A stretch of DNA of 64,000 bases from Methylocystis rosea SV97 (GCF_000372845.1 NZ_KB889963.1:3467631-3531630); one strand, 5' to 3'; positions 54,180 through 63,654 are shown, counted from the first letter of the stretch. The notes: generated from the letters alone by a model not told the origin. Numbers and translations: made by a program.

Positions 54180-54602
54180 TTACCGCGCGCATCCAGCGCA
54201 CGGCGGAGCCAAGTGCTGACCGCATAGTACGTCGAACAGACGAATTGCCACACAAACGCGGGAGCGCGATGAAGCGCGTTTCCGGCGCCGCGCATGGCGT
54301 CAGACGCGATCTTGGCGTGAAGCTCGCAGCGCAGCCACGCGCATCAAACTCGCGATGCTGAGACTCCTGCAGCGCGGAGATGGGTGATGGTCCTCTTCTT
54401 CTCTCGTATCCTGATCTCCAACGAGCTAATAACTTCGCCACGAGGAACCGCGCTTAGCGCTGGTCCAATTAAGGTCATGGCGCACACCTTCGATCCCGCG
54501 CAGCAGCTGTTTGCTGAGCCGCGCATTTATCGCGATGGCGAGTGGCGTGCCACGTCTGCTCAGGATAAGGTTGCGTGGGCTGATGTTCCGTGATCCAGGC
54601 CG
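54180..54602. other. Region without a supported gene
   Basis: About 420 bp. A short frame from 54478 (MAHTFDPAQQLFAEPRIYRD, stopping after ~38 codons) has a protein-like look but no family match; the rest reads as noise. Confidence 0.35.
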
Positions 54603-54611
54603 GTGAGACCA

Positions 54612-55892
54612 ATGAACTCCCTCTACTCGCTCTGGTCGACAGCGCCGATTGGTCCCGAGCTTCACCCATTCGAGCCGGGATCGTCTGCAGACGTAATCGT
54701 GGTCGGCGGCGGCATCACGGGGCTCTCCGCAGCATTGCATATTGCGGAGCAAGGCGGCCTAAGCGTATCCGTCCTTGAGGCCGAAACGCCAGGGTGGGGC
54801 ACCTCCGGTCAGGCAGGCGGACAGGTCATTGCGGGACTCCACGCTGCGCCTGACGATCTGATTGCGACCTTTGGCGATGAGATGGGCGAGCGGATGCTGT
54901 CCTTCGTCGGAAAGGCGCCTGATCTCGTGTTCAAGTTGATCGAGCGCTATCGCATTGACTGCAATCCAGTCCGGAAGGGTTGGATCCAGGCGAATCGGTC
55001 GGTTCGGGGCGCTCGGGCCTTGCAACGCGACGCATCGATGTGGGCGAAACGCGGAGCTCCGGTCGAGATGCTGGATCGCGCGCAAACAGCCCGGCTCGTT
55101 GGAACTCAAGTCTATGCCGGCGGCTGGCTCGATCGACGAAATGGGACGGTTCAGCCTCTTGCCTATACGCGAGGACTTGCCAAAGCCGCGATCGAGGCAG
55201 GCGCGAAGATTCATGGCAATGTCCGCGTTCAAAAGCTGACAAGGGAAGATGGGCGATGGCGGGTGACTACCAATGCTGGCCACCTGATTGGCTCGGTGGT
55301 CTTGATCGCGACCAATGCCTTCACGGACGACCTTGTCCCCAGACTGCAGCGATCCATTTTGCGCGTTCATGGCGTGCAAATCGCCACTGCGCCGCTGCCT
55401 GACAGCGTACGCGCGGCCATTTTACCAGAGGGCCAGTCCTGCGCCGACAATCACATACTGCGTGTGCGCTACTTCCGAGTCGAGCCGGATAACCGTTTAG
55501 TCATCGGCGGTCCGGGGTGGTTGACGCCTCCACGCAGCGCCCGTGCTTTGAGCTTTCGGATACTTGAACGCTCTGCGCGGCGCATGTTTCCGCAAATCGC
55601 AGATATACCGTTCGATTATCACTGGTACGGTCGTGGGGCGGTGACCGCCGACCTGCTGCCCCACCTCTACGAGCCTCAGCCCGGCCTCGTCGCGGCTCTC
55701 GGTTATAATGGTCGAGGCATTGCCGCAGGCACAGCGCTTGGCACTCTACTGGCGCGTCGCGCCCTGGGAGAGCCTGCGCGGGCGCTGCCTTTCCCCGTTA
55801 CTGCTCTTTCGGCGCTTCCCTTCAGCACGGCGCCGGCAGCGCGCTATTACCTCTCCATAGCGGCAGATCGACTCCGCCATCTCTTTGATTGA
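54612..55892 (+). CDS. FAD-dependent amine/amino-acid oxidoreductase (DAO family)
   Basis: 426 residues (an ATG at 54603 adds three). The FAD site VIVVGGGITGLSAALHIAEQ lies near residue 30, with ETPGWGTSGQAGGQV behind it, and the C-terminal FAD loop GYNGRGIAAGTALGTLLAR. The GWGTSGQAGG stretch resembles PuuB-type gamma-glutamylputrescine oxidases and related DAO enzymes, which oxidise an amine using O2 or a carrier. No transporter or other put genes are adjacent, so the substrate is open. Intact. Confidence 0.92.
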   Translation: MNSLYSLWSTAPIGPELHPFEPGSSADVIVVGGGITGLSAALHIAEQGGLSVSVLEAETPGWGTSGQAGGQVIAGLHAAPDDLIATFGDEMGERMLSFVGKAPDLVFKLIERYRIDCNPVRKGWIQANRSVRGARALQRDASMWAKRGAPVEMLDRAQTARLVGTQVYAGGWLDRRNGTVQPLAYTRGLAKAAIEAGAKIHGNVRVQKLTREDGRWRVTTNAGHLIGSVVLIATNAFTDDLVPRLQRSILRVHGVQIATAPLPDSVRAAILPEGQSCADNHILRVRYFRVEPDNRLVIGGPGWLTPPRSARALSFRILERSARRMFPQIADIPFDYHWYGRGAVTADLLPHLYEPQPGLVAALGYNGRGIAAGTALGTLLARRALGEPARALPFPVTALSALPFSTAPAARYYLSIAADRLRHLFD

Positions 55893-55920
55893 GAACTAAT
55901 CGCCCGATTGCCACCCCGGC

Positions 55921-56200
55921 ATGCGCCGGCGCATTTTGGACGCCGTCGATTCCCTGATAGCGCTGCTCGACGAAATGGGTGACGACGCGATCTTGAGGAA
56001 GAGCCGGACCTCGAAGAGGGCTTCGACCCAGAACAGGAACTCGGCGCGACCGGCGTTATCAATCAGGAGAAGGCTTGGCGATCGGACGAGTGCGGAACTG
56101 GCATGCTTGAATTCGATGGGGACAATATCGCCGAGTGTGATCGCGAGAAGGCCGTCGCACAGACATTAATGGCTATCGCGACCAAGCAGTTTGGCGCGGG
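55921..56200 (+). pseudogene. Frameshifted small conserved protein
   Basis: MRRRILDAVDSLIALLDEMG starts in one frame; the second frame continues EPDLEEGFDPEQELGATGVI, NQEKAWRSDECGTGMLEFDG, DNIAECDREKAVAQTLM. Together they resemble a hypothetical protein of a kind I have seen in alphaproteobacterial mobile regions. Break near 55985. Confidence 0.45.
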
Positions 56201-56387
56201 TGGTGGTGGCGGTTGCCATTGGCATGATTTCATTCTTCAGCCGAAACAGTCGAGCGCTAAATCTCCTCGGCTTTCCACCAGGAGGAATAGTTCGCTTTGC
56301 GCAAGCGCGAGTCGTATCAAACCAGCTCGGAACATTTCGCCGGCCGGCGAGTTGAGTTACATTCTCAATCATATCACGGAGGAAAGA

Positions 56388-56825
56388 ATGGGCTCGCAAG
56401 CACTGGCTACGCTCAAGAACTTGGCTGAGGTGAGTCGCGATGGCGAGAGGGGTTTTGTCGCCGCCGCTGAGGGCGTCAAAGACGAAAGTTTGAAAAGCAC
56501 ATTTCAACGGGCTGCTGCGCGTTGCGCTACGGGGGCGCGCGAACTGGACGACGAAATCGTTAAGCTCGGGGGCATGCCAAGTGAAGCGGGGTCCGTTTCC
56601 GGCGCGATGCATCGCGCGTGGACGAACTTGAAGGCGGCCATCACGGGTGGTGACGAAGCGGCCGTCCTATCGGAGTGCGAGCGTGGCGAAGACGTCGCTA
56701 AAGCGGCATATGAGAAAGCCCTGAGTGAGGATTTACCGCCTGACGTTGCGACGATTGTTAAGAGGCAATACGAGGGCGTGCGCGAAAATCACGAGCTTAT
56801 CAAGCAGCGGCGCGACGCGGCCTAG
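56388..56825 (+). CDS. PA2169 family four-helix-bundle protein (DUF2383)
   Basis: 145 residues from MGSQALATLKNLAEVSRDGE, with strong ribosome site (GGAGGAAAG). Four helices: GERGFVAAAEGVKDESLKST, RCATGARELDDEIVKLGGMP, HRAWTNLKAAITGGDEAAVL, KAAYEKALSEDLPPDVATIV. The ferritin-like fold places acidic/His residues in the bundle, though no di-iron motif is certain. Found in stress-linked contexts; function unknown. Alone and intact. Confidence 0.9.
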   Translation: MGSQALATLKNLAEVSRDGERGFVAAAEGVKDESLKSTFQRAAARCATGARELDDEIVKLGGMPSEAGSVSGAMHRAWTNLKAAITGGDEAAVLSECERGEDVAKAAYEKALSEDLPPDVATIVKRQYEGVRENHELIKQRRDAA

Positions 56826-56976
56826 CTTTCTCAGCGCCTTGGTTTGCGGCAACTCTTTACGTCGTCGCCGCGCAAACGTCAGCGCGGCGACTCGTCCTTG
56901 GAATAGACATAGGCCAAGGGCGTTTCGCGCTATGACGCGCCCGTGGGGCGACAGGATAGCTTGAGAGCCTTACGCC

Positions 56977-57267
56977 TTGATGATTTTCAATGAGTCCCCT
57001 ATTGGAGGTGTAAGACCTGAGAAACGGTTTGCTGTGGTCGTGGTCCTATTAGTTGCGGTCGCTTCACCTGTAGCGTCGGCTGAGGATCGCCATGAAGACA
57101 AAGGAGTCGCCTCGTGTCCTGCAACAGGGAAGCCGGTGGAATCCTCTGGCGCGGTTCAAAAGGAGAATACAGACGTTGACCCCAGCGTTCCTCCTGGTCC
57201 GAGTGGAACCTCTGCAGGCGCCCCGGGCGTTGAAGGTAAGAAGGGGACACAGAGCGGCAAGGATTAG
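56977..57267 (+). CDS. Small secreted protein
   Basis: 96 residues; signal region FAVVVVLLVAVASPVASAED with cleavage at ASA. The mature part (SCPATGKPVESSGAVQKENT, PSVPPGPSGTSAGAPGVEGK) is Pro/Gly/Ser-rich and probably disordered, with a single Cys. Start could also be the second ATG. Family not recognised. Confidence 0.6.
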   Translation: MMIFNESPIGGVRPEKRFAVVVVLLVAVASPVASAEDRHEDKGVASCPATGKPVESSGAVQKENTDVDPSVPPGPSGTSAGAPGVEGKKGTQSGKD

Positions 57268-57517
57268 CGTTGGCGAAGCGAGGGCGAGTGCATCTCTGTG
57301 CGCCGGCAAAGTGCAATCCTCGAACTGGCGGAAGCTTCGAGGCCATCCCTGACGAGACATTCGAGCGCGAGCTCGCGACGCGTCGGAAACCAAGTGCAAC
57401 CGTCATTGGGTTACGCCGGCGCGATCAGCGTCGGATCGTCGTCGCCAGCTATCTGTCCCGAGGCGGAGCGAAAATCGTCTCCGACGCGCGTTATTTGGCG
57501 CCGAATAAGGGCCTCAC

Positions 57518-57832
57518 TTGGCAATGCGGATGTCGACCCTATGTGGCGCGTGGGGCTATCGCTTGCGCATCATGCGCGCACGACAGGAGCGTGCAGATTT
57601 GCTGGATCAAGCCAATGTCGGATGGACAGCTACGCAGCGCGTAGCGTCGCGGCCGCCCCAGAACGATGATGAAATAGACGCGATGTTCGCCGAAATCCCT
57701 ACAGCCGCGCTAGACATCCCGTTTCGCGAGGACATTGCGCCGGACGAAATGGCGCTTTCGCTTGAGCTGCTTGTCGAAATGATCCTGGTTAAGCGGCTTG
57801 TGCGCGCCATCGAGCAGGATGTTTCGCGATAA
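57518..57832 (+). CDS. Hypothetical protein, C-terminal part credible
   Basis: 104 codons. The part NDDEIDAMFAEIPTAALDIP, FREDIAPDEMALSLELLVEM, ILVKRLVRAIEQDVSR is acidic and protein-like; the first ~45 residues are noise, so the true start may be later or the 5' end lost. Ends 10 bp before the DUF6522 gene, suggesting a shared transcript. Family not recognised. The 250 bp before it hold nothing recognisable. Confidence 0.4.
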   Translation: MAMRMSTLCGAWGYRLRIMRARQERADLLDQANVGWTATQRVASRPPQNDDEIDAMFAEIPTAALDIPFREDIAPDEMALSLELLVEMILVKRLVRAIEQDVSR

Positions 57833-57842
57833 GGCATGAAGT

Positions 57843-58130
57843 ATGCGCGACGATAATATTGCCCGCGATGGCGATGACTTCATTGTGGACGCGGCCCTCG
57901 TCGCGGGCAAATTCGGGCTCTCCGTCGAGGCCTTTCGCGCGGAACTGCAGCGAAGCGCCATCGTCACGATCTGCGAGCATGGGGAAGGCGAAGATCACGG
58001 CCGGACCCGCCTCACCTTCCGGCGCGGCGCCTTGCTCTGGCGCTTCATCATAGGCCAAGACGGCGTGATCCACGAAGACCCGATCCTGGCGAAAGCTGGC
58101 CCCTCTTCACGGCCGAAGCCCAGTCGGTGA
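57843..58130 (+). CDS. DUF6522 family protein
   Basis: 95 residues: DGDDFIVDAALVAGKFGLSV, EAFRAELQRSAIVTICEHGE, GRTRLTFRRGALLWRFIIGQ. Pattern fits DUF6522, small cytoplasmic proteins of unknown role often encoded near denitrification or hemoglobin genes. In this window the hemoglobin operon is 10 kb away, so no link can be drawn. Confidence 0.75.
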   Translation: MRDDNIARDGDDFIVDAALVAGKFGLSVEAFRAELQRSAIVTICEHGEGEDHGRTRLTFRRGALLWRFIIGQDGVIHEDPILAKAGPSSRPKPSR

Positions 58131-58417
58131 GCGATGGCGCAACGGTATTTGTAACGCAACCCGTGCTGACGCAGTCCCTTAATTGGCGCGCGGGCGCGAA
58201 GCGCACTAGCGAGCGCTCGCGGCGGATGGCGACATCGTCGGCACAAGTATCGATAAGGGCGTCGAGCTAGACGCGCTGGCGAAGGCGCCAGAGGAAGAGC
58301 GTAAGTCTCTCATCGCGCGCAATGTTTCAGCTCGGCGCTTGGCCCGCCACGCTTGCCTCGGTGTGCTTCAGCGCTAATTGAGCGGCGTCGCCTCTCGTAG
58401 CGACATGGTTCTGTCAA
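58131..58417. other. ParB-like scrap and intergenic DNA
   Basis: A short stretch near 58230-58340 reads DGDIVGTSIDKGVELDALAK and APEEERKSLIARNVSARR, which resembles a piece of a plasmid ParB-type/DUF protein; it has no start and soon ends. No other gene seen. Confidence 0.35.
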
Positions 58418-58452
58418 CTCGCCCGCGGCTTCGCGGCCGCGAGCCTTTTTTT
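58418..58452 (+). terminator. Intrinsic terminator
   Basis: CTCGC and GCGAG enclose an inner CCGC/GCGG stem with a small bulge, followed by CCTTTTTTT. Strong terminator for + strand transcription; it isolates the next operon (58511). Confidence 0.75.
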
Positions 58453-58510
58453 CAACTTCACGCCATGCCCGTCGGCCACCCTATAACGAGAGCTTCGAGC
58501 GAGGTAGTTT

Positions 58511-58741
58511 ATGACCGTCGTCGACGATCGAGTTAATAGTGTTCTCGCCGCGGTGCTTTCGGCAAGCATCGTTCCGATTCATGGCGCACTGGCGCAGGAA
58601 CAGACCCCGAGCGGGCAAAGAGCTGTTGCGAGGCTCCCGGCGACCCTACCGGTGAAAGGGGAGCTGAGCCTTCAGGACTTCGAGAATGTTTCCGAGCCGG
58701 TCTCTATGGAACCGGAAATGACCGGTTATCAAGGAGCTTAA
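58511..58741 (+). CDS. Small exported protein
   Basis: 76 residues; MTVVDDRVNSVLAAVLSASI then VPIHGALAQ, a signal-peptide-like start with an unusually polar n-region and AQ/E cleavage. The mature part is acidic (SLQDFENVSEPVSMEPEMTG). Lies 4 bp before the next secreted-protein gene in the same operon. Family not recognised. Confidence 0.6.
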   Translation: MTVVDDRVNSVLAAVLSASIVPIHGALAQEQTPSGQRAVARLPATLPVKGELSLQDFENVSEPVSMEPEMTGYQGA

Positions 58742-58745
58742 GCTA

Positions 58746-59465
58746 ATGAATAGGAAAGGACTGATCGGCCTCGGCTTTCTTGCCGGACTCTCCCTTTGTT
58801 TCGCCGCCGGCGCACATGCGAATGAGATCAAGGCGCAACGCGACGACAAGGTCCTCGCGCCTTTCGACATCGTCGAAACGACGGTGACGACGAAGGACGG
58901 CTACGCCATTTTCGAGACGAAAGTGCGTGGTGACGCCGGCAAGTCGCGGCCCGATGCGACGGGCAGGTTCCAGGGCTCCGGCGTCTACGCCTACGTCTGG
59001 CCGACGTCACTCAACAGCGCGGACGTTGGCTTCGACAAGGATCAAGGGATTGTCGCGCTAGCGCTCACCTTTCATCCAGACTTCGACGATGCGGCCAAGG
59101 GCGCCAAGAATCATGACCATTGGCATCCACACTGGGTCGTGCTGACCGAAGACAAGTTTTGCGGTGGCGGTCTGAAAGTGCGCGACATCCCGAACGACGC
59201 GCATCCCAAATTGCCAGAGACCTGGCCCGGCGCGGCAATCCTGATCGACAGCCCAGATTACCTAACCGAGATCTCCGGCGACGCGGTCAAGGTGAGAGTT
59301 CCGCTCGATAGGATCGGCGCTTTGAAGTCCGCGTCTTTCGACGGCGTCACGGCTGGGCTGCGGGTCAACGCGGACCTTTCGGCGCCGCTGCTCTGCGTCG
59401 CCAATGTATTCAAGGTGACCTCGGGCAATCTGAGCCTGCCCGGCAAGGTCGGGCCGTCGAGATAG
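58746..59465 (+). CDS. Periplasmic protein of unknown function
   Basis: 239 residues. Signal peptide MNRKGLIGLGFLAGLSLCFA, cleavage around AHA. Beta-rich mature domain: FDIVETTVTTKDGYAIFETK, GVYAYVWPTSLNSADVGFDK, a His cluster NHDHWHPHWVVLTEDKFCGG, and LIDSPDYLTEISGDAVKVRV. The HDHWHPHW motif could bind metal (copper or iron) outside the membrane; this is inference. Two Cys (FCGG, LLCVAN) may pair. Second gene of an operon with the small exported protein. Family not recognised. Confidence 0.85.
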   Translation: MNRKGLIGLGFLAGLSLCFAAGAHANEIKAQRDDKVLAPFDIVETTVTTKDGYAIFETKVRGDAGKSRPDATGRFQGSGVYAYVWPTSLNSADVGFDKDQGIVALALTFHPDFDDAAKGAKNHDHWHPHWVVLTEDKFCGGGLKVRDIPNDAHPKLPETWPGAAILIDSPDYLTEISGDAVKVRVPLDRIGALKSASFDGVTAGLRVNADLSAPLLCVANVFKVTSGNLSLPGKVGPSR

Positions 59466-59818
59466 ATTGCGCCCCGCACACACGAAAAAGCCCGGCCGCG
59501 CGGGGAAAGCTCCGAGAGCTTGGTGCACTCTATGAGGCTAATGCCGTTTCTCTTTTGGCGACAGCGCTCCCGTGCAGCCTGAGCCACTCACATCTTTATG
59601 GATGCTGAAGCCATCCGAAAGCGCGCGCTCGATCTCGCGCACAATTCTTCCGATCCGATTCAATTCGATAATCAGCTGCATCGGCGCTTCTGACTGCGTT
59701 GCGGGGGCGCTCCAATATGTGCATGAGGTTCAGTTTGCTGCGGAGTCAGCGTCAAGCGGCGCTGTCGGGAATGTTGGCAATGTTCGGATTGGTTCAACAT
59801 ATTCGCTCCTGGCGCCTC
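59466..59818. other. Region without a supported gene
   Basis: 353 bp; open frames read as noise. The upstream part of the GGDEF relic may lie here but was not recognised. Confidence 0.35.
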
Positions 59819-60201
59819 AGGTCACTTTAAGGAAGTCAATGACAGTTACGGCCACACACTGGACGACGAGTTTTTAGTTCTATTCGCGGAGTATGTGATG
59901 TCTCAGCTACGGCCACACGACGAGTTTTTTCGTTTTGGGGGAGAAAATTTCTTTACTGCGCTCCCAACGCCGACCTTGAACAAGGACGGGCGATTGCGGA
60001 GGAGTTGCGCGAAGGCTTGGCAAGAAGGGAGTTTGCCGTCAAAGGCTATTTGCCCCTAAGGTGACCGGCTCCTTCGGCCTTACGCTGCTCGACTCCGCCG
60101 TTCCGGTCGAGCAATAGATCGAACGCGCCGATAAGGCCTTACGCGCCGCGAAGGTTGCTGGCCGGGATCGAATTGCGATCTGGTCCGCATCGATGATCTA
60201 G
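59819..60201 (+). pseudogene. Diguanylate cyclase GGDEF domain relic
   Basis: Frame 1: GHFKEVNDSYGHTLDDEFLV, LFAEYVMSQLRPHDEFFRFG and GENF (signature GGEEF degraded to GGENF). Frame 2: DLEQGRAIAEELREGLARRE. Frame 3: VTGSFGLTLLDSAVPVEQ, an in-frame TAG, IERADKALRAAKVAGRDRIA. At least two frameshifts and one stop break a GGDEF domain that once made c-di-GMP. Confidence 0.75.
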
Positions 60202-60223
60202 CATCCGCAATGTGCTCGACTCA

Positions 60224-60440
60224 GGCCGCAGCAGCCGTCGCGTCGCTCCAAACGTTATGCGCCTCGGCCCGAAACTGCCGATGCGTTGGTCGGCAGATTG
60301 GGTGTCGTTGAATATTGAAGGTGTTGTAGACGGCGGCGTGGAAGGAAGCGAAGCGTTGAGCTGACAGGGGCGATTTGAAGCCCCCCATTTTGCGCTCCCG
60401 TCGTCGAACAGGCTGATGCGAATTCTCCGCCGCCCGTTAA
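60224..60440 (-). pseudogene. IS6 transposase C-terminal fragment (different subtype)
   Basis: Minus strand reads AENSHQPVRRRERKMGGFKS, AQRFASFHAAVYNTFNIQRH and a C-terminus FRAEAHNVWSDATAAA. It resembles, but is clearly distinct from, the IS6 copies at 29717, 39623 and 48783, so a second IS6 lineage visited the region. Confidence 0.7.
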
Positions 60441-60544
60441 TGTGTCAATGCCGCTCCGCCGGCTTTCAACCCGCGTCTCTGAGCGGATATCGGCCCAGGA
60501 GGTTCTATATCGCTCGCAAGCAGGCCTCGACGACAGAAGTTTGC

Positions 60545-61504
60545 TCAGCGGCGCTCGAATTCCTGCCTCCAATCTGGACGCGCCCCTGCCCGGGCAGCGA
60601 TCGAAGGCAAAGCGTCTTCCGAGGACTGTCTTATCTTGGCCGCCACCTCGGGCTGGCTTTTGTAAAAGTCGTCGCGTATGGCGACCACTGCCGGCGTCGA
60701 AATGGATTTTATGGCGCTGAACCACCCCGCTTCAACTGTCGCCGTCGCATAGAGACCGCGGCCGTTGAACTGCGTTTCGAGCAGCTTGGCGGTCGGACGG
60801 ACGTCGACAAATTTGAACACCCTCTTTTTGGTTTTGGGATCGACCGTTTCTCGCACCTCTTGCAAAAGAGGGGATTGCGGTCCATCCATCACGAAAAAGG
60901 CGTCGAGCTGTTGATCGCGTAATTTGTTGAGCGCCGTGGCCGAACTATCCGGCTGGATGTCGATCAGTTGCTTCCATTCAGGTGCGGCCGCGAGAATGTT
61001 TCGCAATGTTAATTCACCGCCTGACCCCGCCCCCCCCGCCGCAACCCGAAGAACGTCGCCGGGCTTAAGATCGTGGACCATTTCGCCGAACTTGTCCTCG
61101 CGCGCTTCAGAGCGCACGACCATAAACCCTTCGTAGGGATAGAGCGGCGCGCCGAGCACAACGAGCTTTCCCGCACAATCCGGCTTTCCAGCGCGCGCGG
61201 CAAGAACATCCGCCTGCACCACAGCCACCTGAATGTCACCGTCGCACAGGCCGTTTACCGATTCGACGCTGCCCTTCGATTGGAGGGGCTTTAGTCGAAC
61301 TCCCTGCGAGACGGTTTTCGAGTTGATCTCGGGAACCACAATCGCACAGTTTTCCTTATCGAGCTTTCCGCACCCCACCTCCACTTCGACCGCTTCCACT
61401 TTCTCCTTGGCAGCACGGCGTTCCGATAGCGAATCTGCATAGGTAGCGGTTGGGGCGAGAAGGATTGCCGAGCCAAGTGCGACGGCACGAAAATCAGCGA
61501 ACAT
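60545..61504 (-). CDS. TAXI-type TRAP transporter substrate-binding protein
   Basis: 319 residues from MFADFRAVALGSAILLAPTA, signal peptide ending TYA. The frame contains the TAXI pattern: RLKPLQSKGSVESVNGLCDG, DIQVAVVQADVLAARAGKPD, VLRVAAGGAGSGGELTLRNI and DQQLDAFFVMDGPQSPL. An N-terminal insert with CGKLDKENCAIV (two Cys, likely disulfide) is unusual. TAXI proteins capture solutes for TRAP permeases; no DctQM-like permease is adjacent, so it is an orphan binding protein. The longer frame to 61633 lacks a signal and is rejected. Confidence 0.85.
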   Translation of the reverse strand: MFADFRAVALGSAILLAPTATYADSLSERRAAKEKVEAVEVEVGCGKLDKENCAIVVPEINSKTVSQGVRLKPLQSKGSVESVNGLCDGDIQVAVVQADVLAARAGKPDCAGKLVVLGAPLYPYEGFMVVRSEAREDKFGEMVHDLKPGDVLRVAAGGAGSGGELTLRNILAAAPEWKQLIDIQPDSSATALNKLRDQQLDAFFVMDGPQSPLLQEVRETVDPKTKKRVFKFVDVRPTAKLLETQFNGRGLYATATVEAGWFSAIKSISTPAVVAIRDDFYKSQPEVAAKIRQSSEDALPSIAARAGARPDWRQEFERR

Positions 61505-62090
61505 GTTTGGGCCTCCGGCGGGGCAAGAATATCGGCGCCGCCATATTTTGAAAAGCTTGTCCGACGGCCGCGTGACAAAATTACGAATAGTCCATCGAAG
61601 GGCGAGCCTCGACCGTTTCTCGTCTCTTGGCAAGCTCCCTTGAGACCCACCCCAGTTAACGTATGGCCCGCCCCCTCTGCGAGAGTTTTTGCGTTCCTCC
61701 TTCTTCAGTCTGCTTCAACGTATTCGGCTTTGGAGCAAGGCTCCGAGCCAAGATGGAGATTCGCGCAGCAGTCCTCATAATTTAATCGACCTCAAAGGGC
61801 CATTAACTGGCCCAGGCGTCCAAGCTGCCGTTCGACTGTTAGATCGCTTCCACCACTCGCAAACATCATCGGCCCCCGACGCTTCGATCTGGTGCTGATC
61901 GCAGCCGCAGTCATCACTAGGCGAATAATTTGCGCGACCTGAAGGGATTAATTACGCAGCTTGCCGTGTAGTCGTAACCTGGCATCCTCGCCTTGTGTCC
62001 TTTCGGTCGGCCTGTCTCAAGCCGGTTGCACCACGCTCAGTCTGAAAAACGTGGGCTAGCCCGCAAGTGGGAGGGTTCAGTGTGCTAGCA
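61505..62090. other. Region without a supported gene
   Basis: About 590 bp between the TAXI gene and the IS701 remnant. It holds the TAXI gene's promoter; no other gene, hairpin or terminal repeat could be assigned. Confidence 0.35.
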
Positions 62091-62960
62091 CTACTTTGGC
62101 AGTTTAAGCTCGACGGCGTCGGCGAGGAGTTTTTCCCAATGAGGACACCGTCTGGGCGGAGGCCGTGCGAAGAGGTCGAGAATGCCCTGCTTGATGGCCG
62201 GCATGCTCGGTTGTGGCGGCGGTCCCCTGACTCTTTTTTCCGTCCCGCTGCTTTGAGGCGGCGGGATTGGAGGAAGGCGTAGGCGATCATGGTCATCAAG
62301 GCGTGTCGGTGTAATCCGGTCCAGGAGCGACCTTCGAAGTGGTCGAGGCCGAGCTCCTCCTTGAGCTGCTGATGCGCCTGTTCGCCGACCCATCTGGCTT
62401 TGATCGTAGCGGCGAGCGTCTTGAGGCTCGCATCGGCTGGTAAGTGCGACACATAGTATTTTTGCTCGCCAGTCGATTCACCGACGAGCCAGACCTCGTC
62501 GCCCGGCATGCCCCGCATACGATTATCGCGCATGCGGTGCTTATGACCATCCGCAACACGGACGCGGCGGGCCGTGAAGAAACATGTCAGTCGACCTTTC
62601 GTGCCGCGCCGCCAATTGATCTTCTGCCATTTCGCGCTGGCCAGCGCAGCTTCAGCGGAGACCGCGGGCTGTTCAGGGATGTGGTATTTGAGGGGCTTTC
62701 CCGCTTTTGCGACAGGAAAAACTAGAGCGACGTCGGCCGGGTAGACGTTCTGGCGTCGCGATAGCCCCACCGCACACAGCAGACCGCGGGCGCTCAGAGC
62801 CTGACGGAAAGGCCCGCTGGAGCCGTAACCTGAATCGGCAAGGACGCAACCGAAACGCGCGCCAGAGGCGATGACGCGATCGATCTCCTCGATCGCGATC
62901 TCCGGCTTTGTCAGAGCGGTCTGCCTATCCTCCGAAACATGCGCCCGCGCCATAGGCGCT
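62091..62960 (-). pseudogene. IS701-like transposase, truncated and frameshifted
   Basis: The main frame has FGCVLADSGYGSSGPFRQAL (Asp site), GLLCAVGLSRRQNVYPADVA, GDEVWLVGESTGEQKYYVSH and ARWVGEQAHQQLKEELGLDH FEGRSWTGLHRH (Glu site, RWVGEQAH), typical IS701/IS4-like DDE enzymes. Near 62240 the frame changes to PQPSMPAIKQGILDLFARPP and ends at 62091. The N-terminal ~150 residues are missing; the left side begins within the higA relic. Confidence 0.85.
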
Positions 62961-63169
62961 CTGCAGGTTGAGCCAGAATTGCGTTGACGTCCCGAACCAG
63001 TGACCAAGGCCAGCGCCGTGTCGCCGGTCACGCCCGGGCGGCCGTGAATGATCTGCGTGACGCGATTGACCGGCACCTGGATCTGGCGCGCCAGTTCGGT
63101 CGGGGTAACGCCGACTTCCTGCAATTCGTCGGCGAGAACCTCGCCGGGGTGAATGGGTGGCCGTGCCAT
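62960..63169 (-). pseudogene. higA: HigA-type antitoxin, frameshifted and cut
   Basis: MARPPIHPGEVLADELQEVG, VTPTELARQIQVPVNRVTQI, IHGRPGVTGDTALAL is the HigA/VapI-type Xre helix-turn-helix. A frameshift at ~63010 is followed, in the other frame, by LGHWFGTSTQFWLNLQSAY, then the IS701 relic. The C-terminal third is missing. Begins 14 bp after the higB relic. Confidence 0.85.
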
Positions 63170-63182
63170 AGTTTTCGGCCTT

Positions 63183-63430
63183 CTAGTGATAGTCCACAAT
63201 TTCCACGCTTGACGGGCCAGCCGCACCTTGCGGCCACTCGAAGCAAATCCGCCACTGCGCGTTGATGCGGATGCTGCACTAGCCGCGCCTGTCGCCGCGC
63301 AGAGCCTCAAGACGGTTGCTCGGCAAAGCCCGCAGGTCGTCGAGGCTCGTCGCGGCGTCCAGAATTTCGAGGCGCTTCCATGCCTGCCGGTCGAAGCCCT
63401 GAAACTCCCGGACAAAGGAGATCGCCGACG
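63183..63430 (-). pseudogene. higB: HigB-type toxin, N-terminal loss and amber stop
   Basis: FVREFQGFDRQAWKRLEILD, AATSLDDLRALPSNRLEALR, GDRRG, then TAG (63279-63281), SIRINAQWRICFEWPQG and VEIVDYH: a RelE/HigB RNase fold. The TAG replaces a Gln codon. The first ~20 residues are missing at a junction near 63430. Located upstream of higA, the usual higBA order. Confidence 0.85.
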
Positions 63431-63654
63431 ATGTGGCGCTCGGCGGTCAGCTGGAGGAGCCTGCCAGCCAGCACCAGGTTCTGAGACCCGTCCAGTGGAA
63501 TCGAGCACGCTGTTGCACCATCCGCCAGCCAAACTGCGAAGGCTTCCTGGAGCTGTCGCCAGTGCTGGTTCCACCAATTCTTGCAAAATCGGCGGCGAAT
63601 CGGCGAGGTCCGCTTCGGATCGGTGATGGCCGTCTGACCGTCGCCGACAATGAC

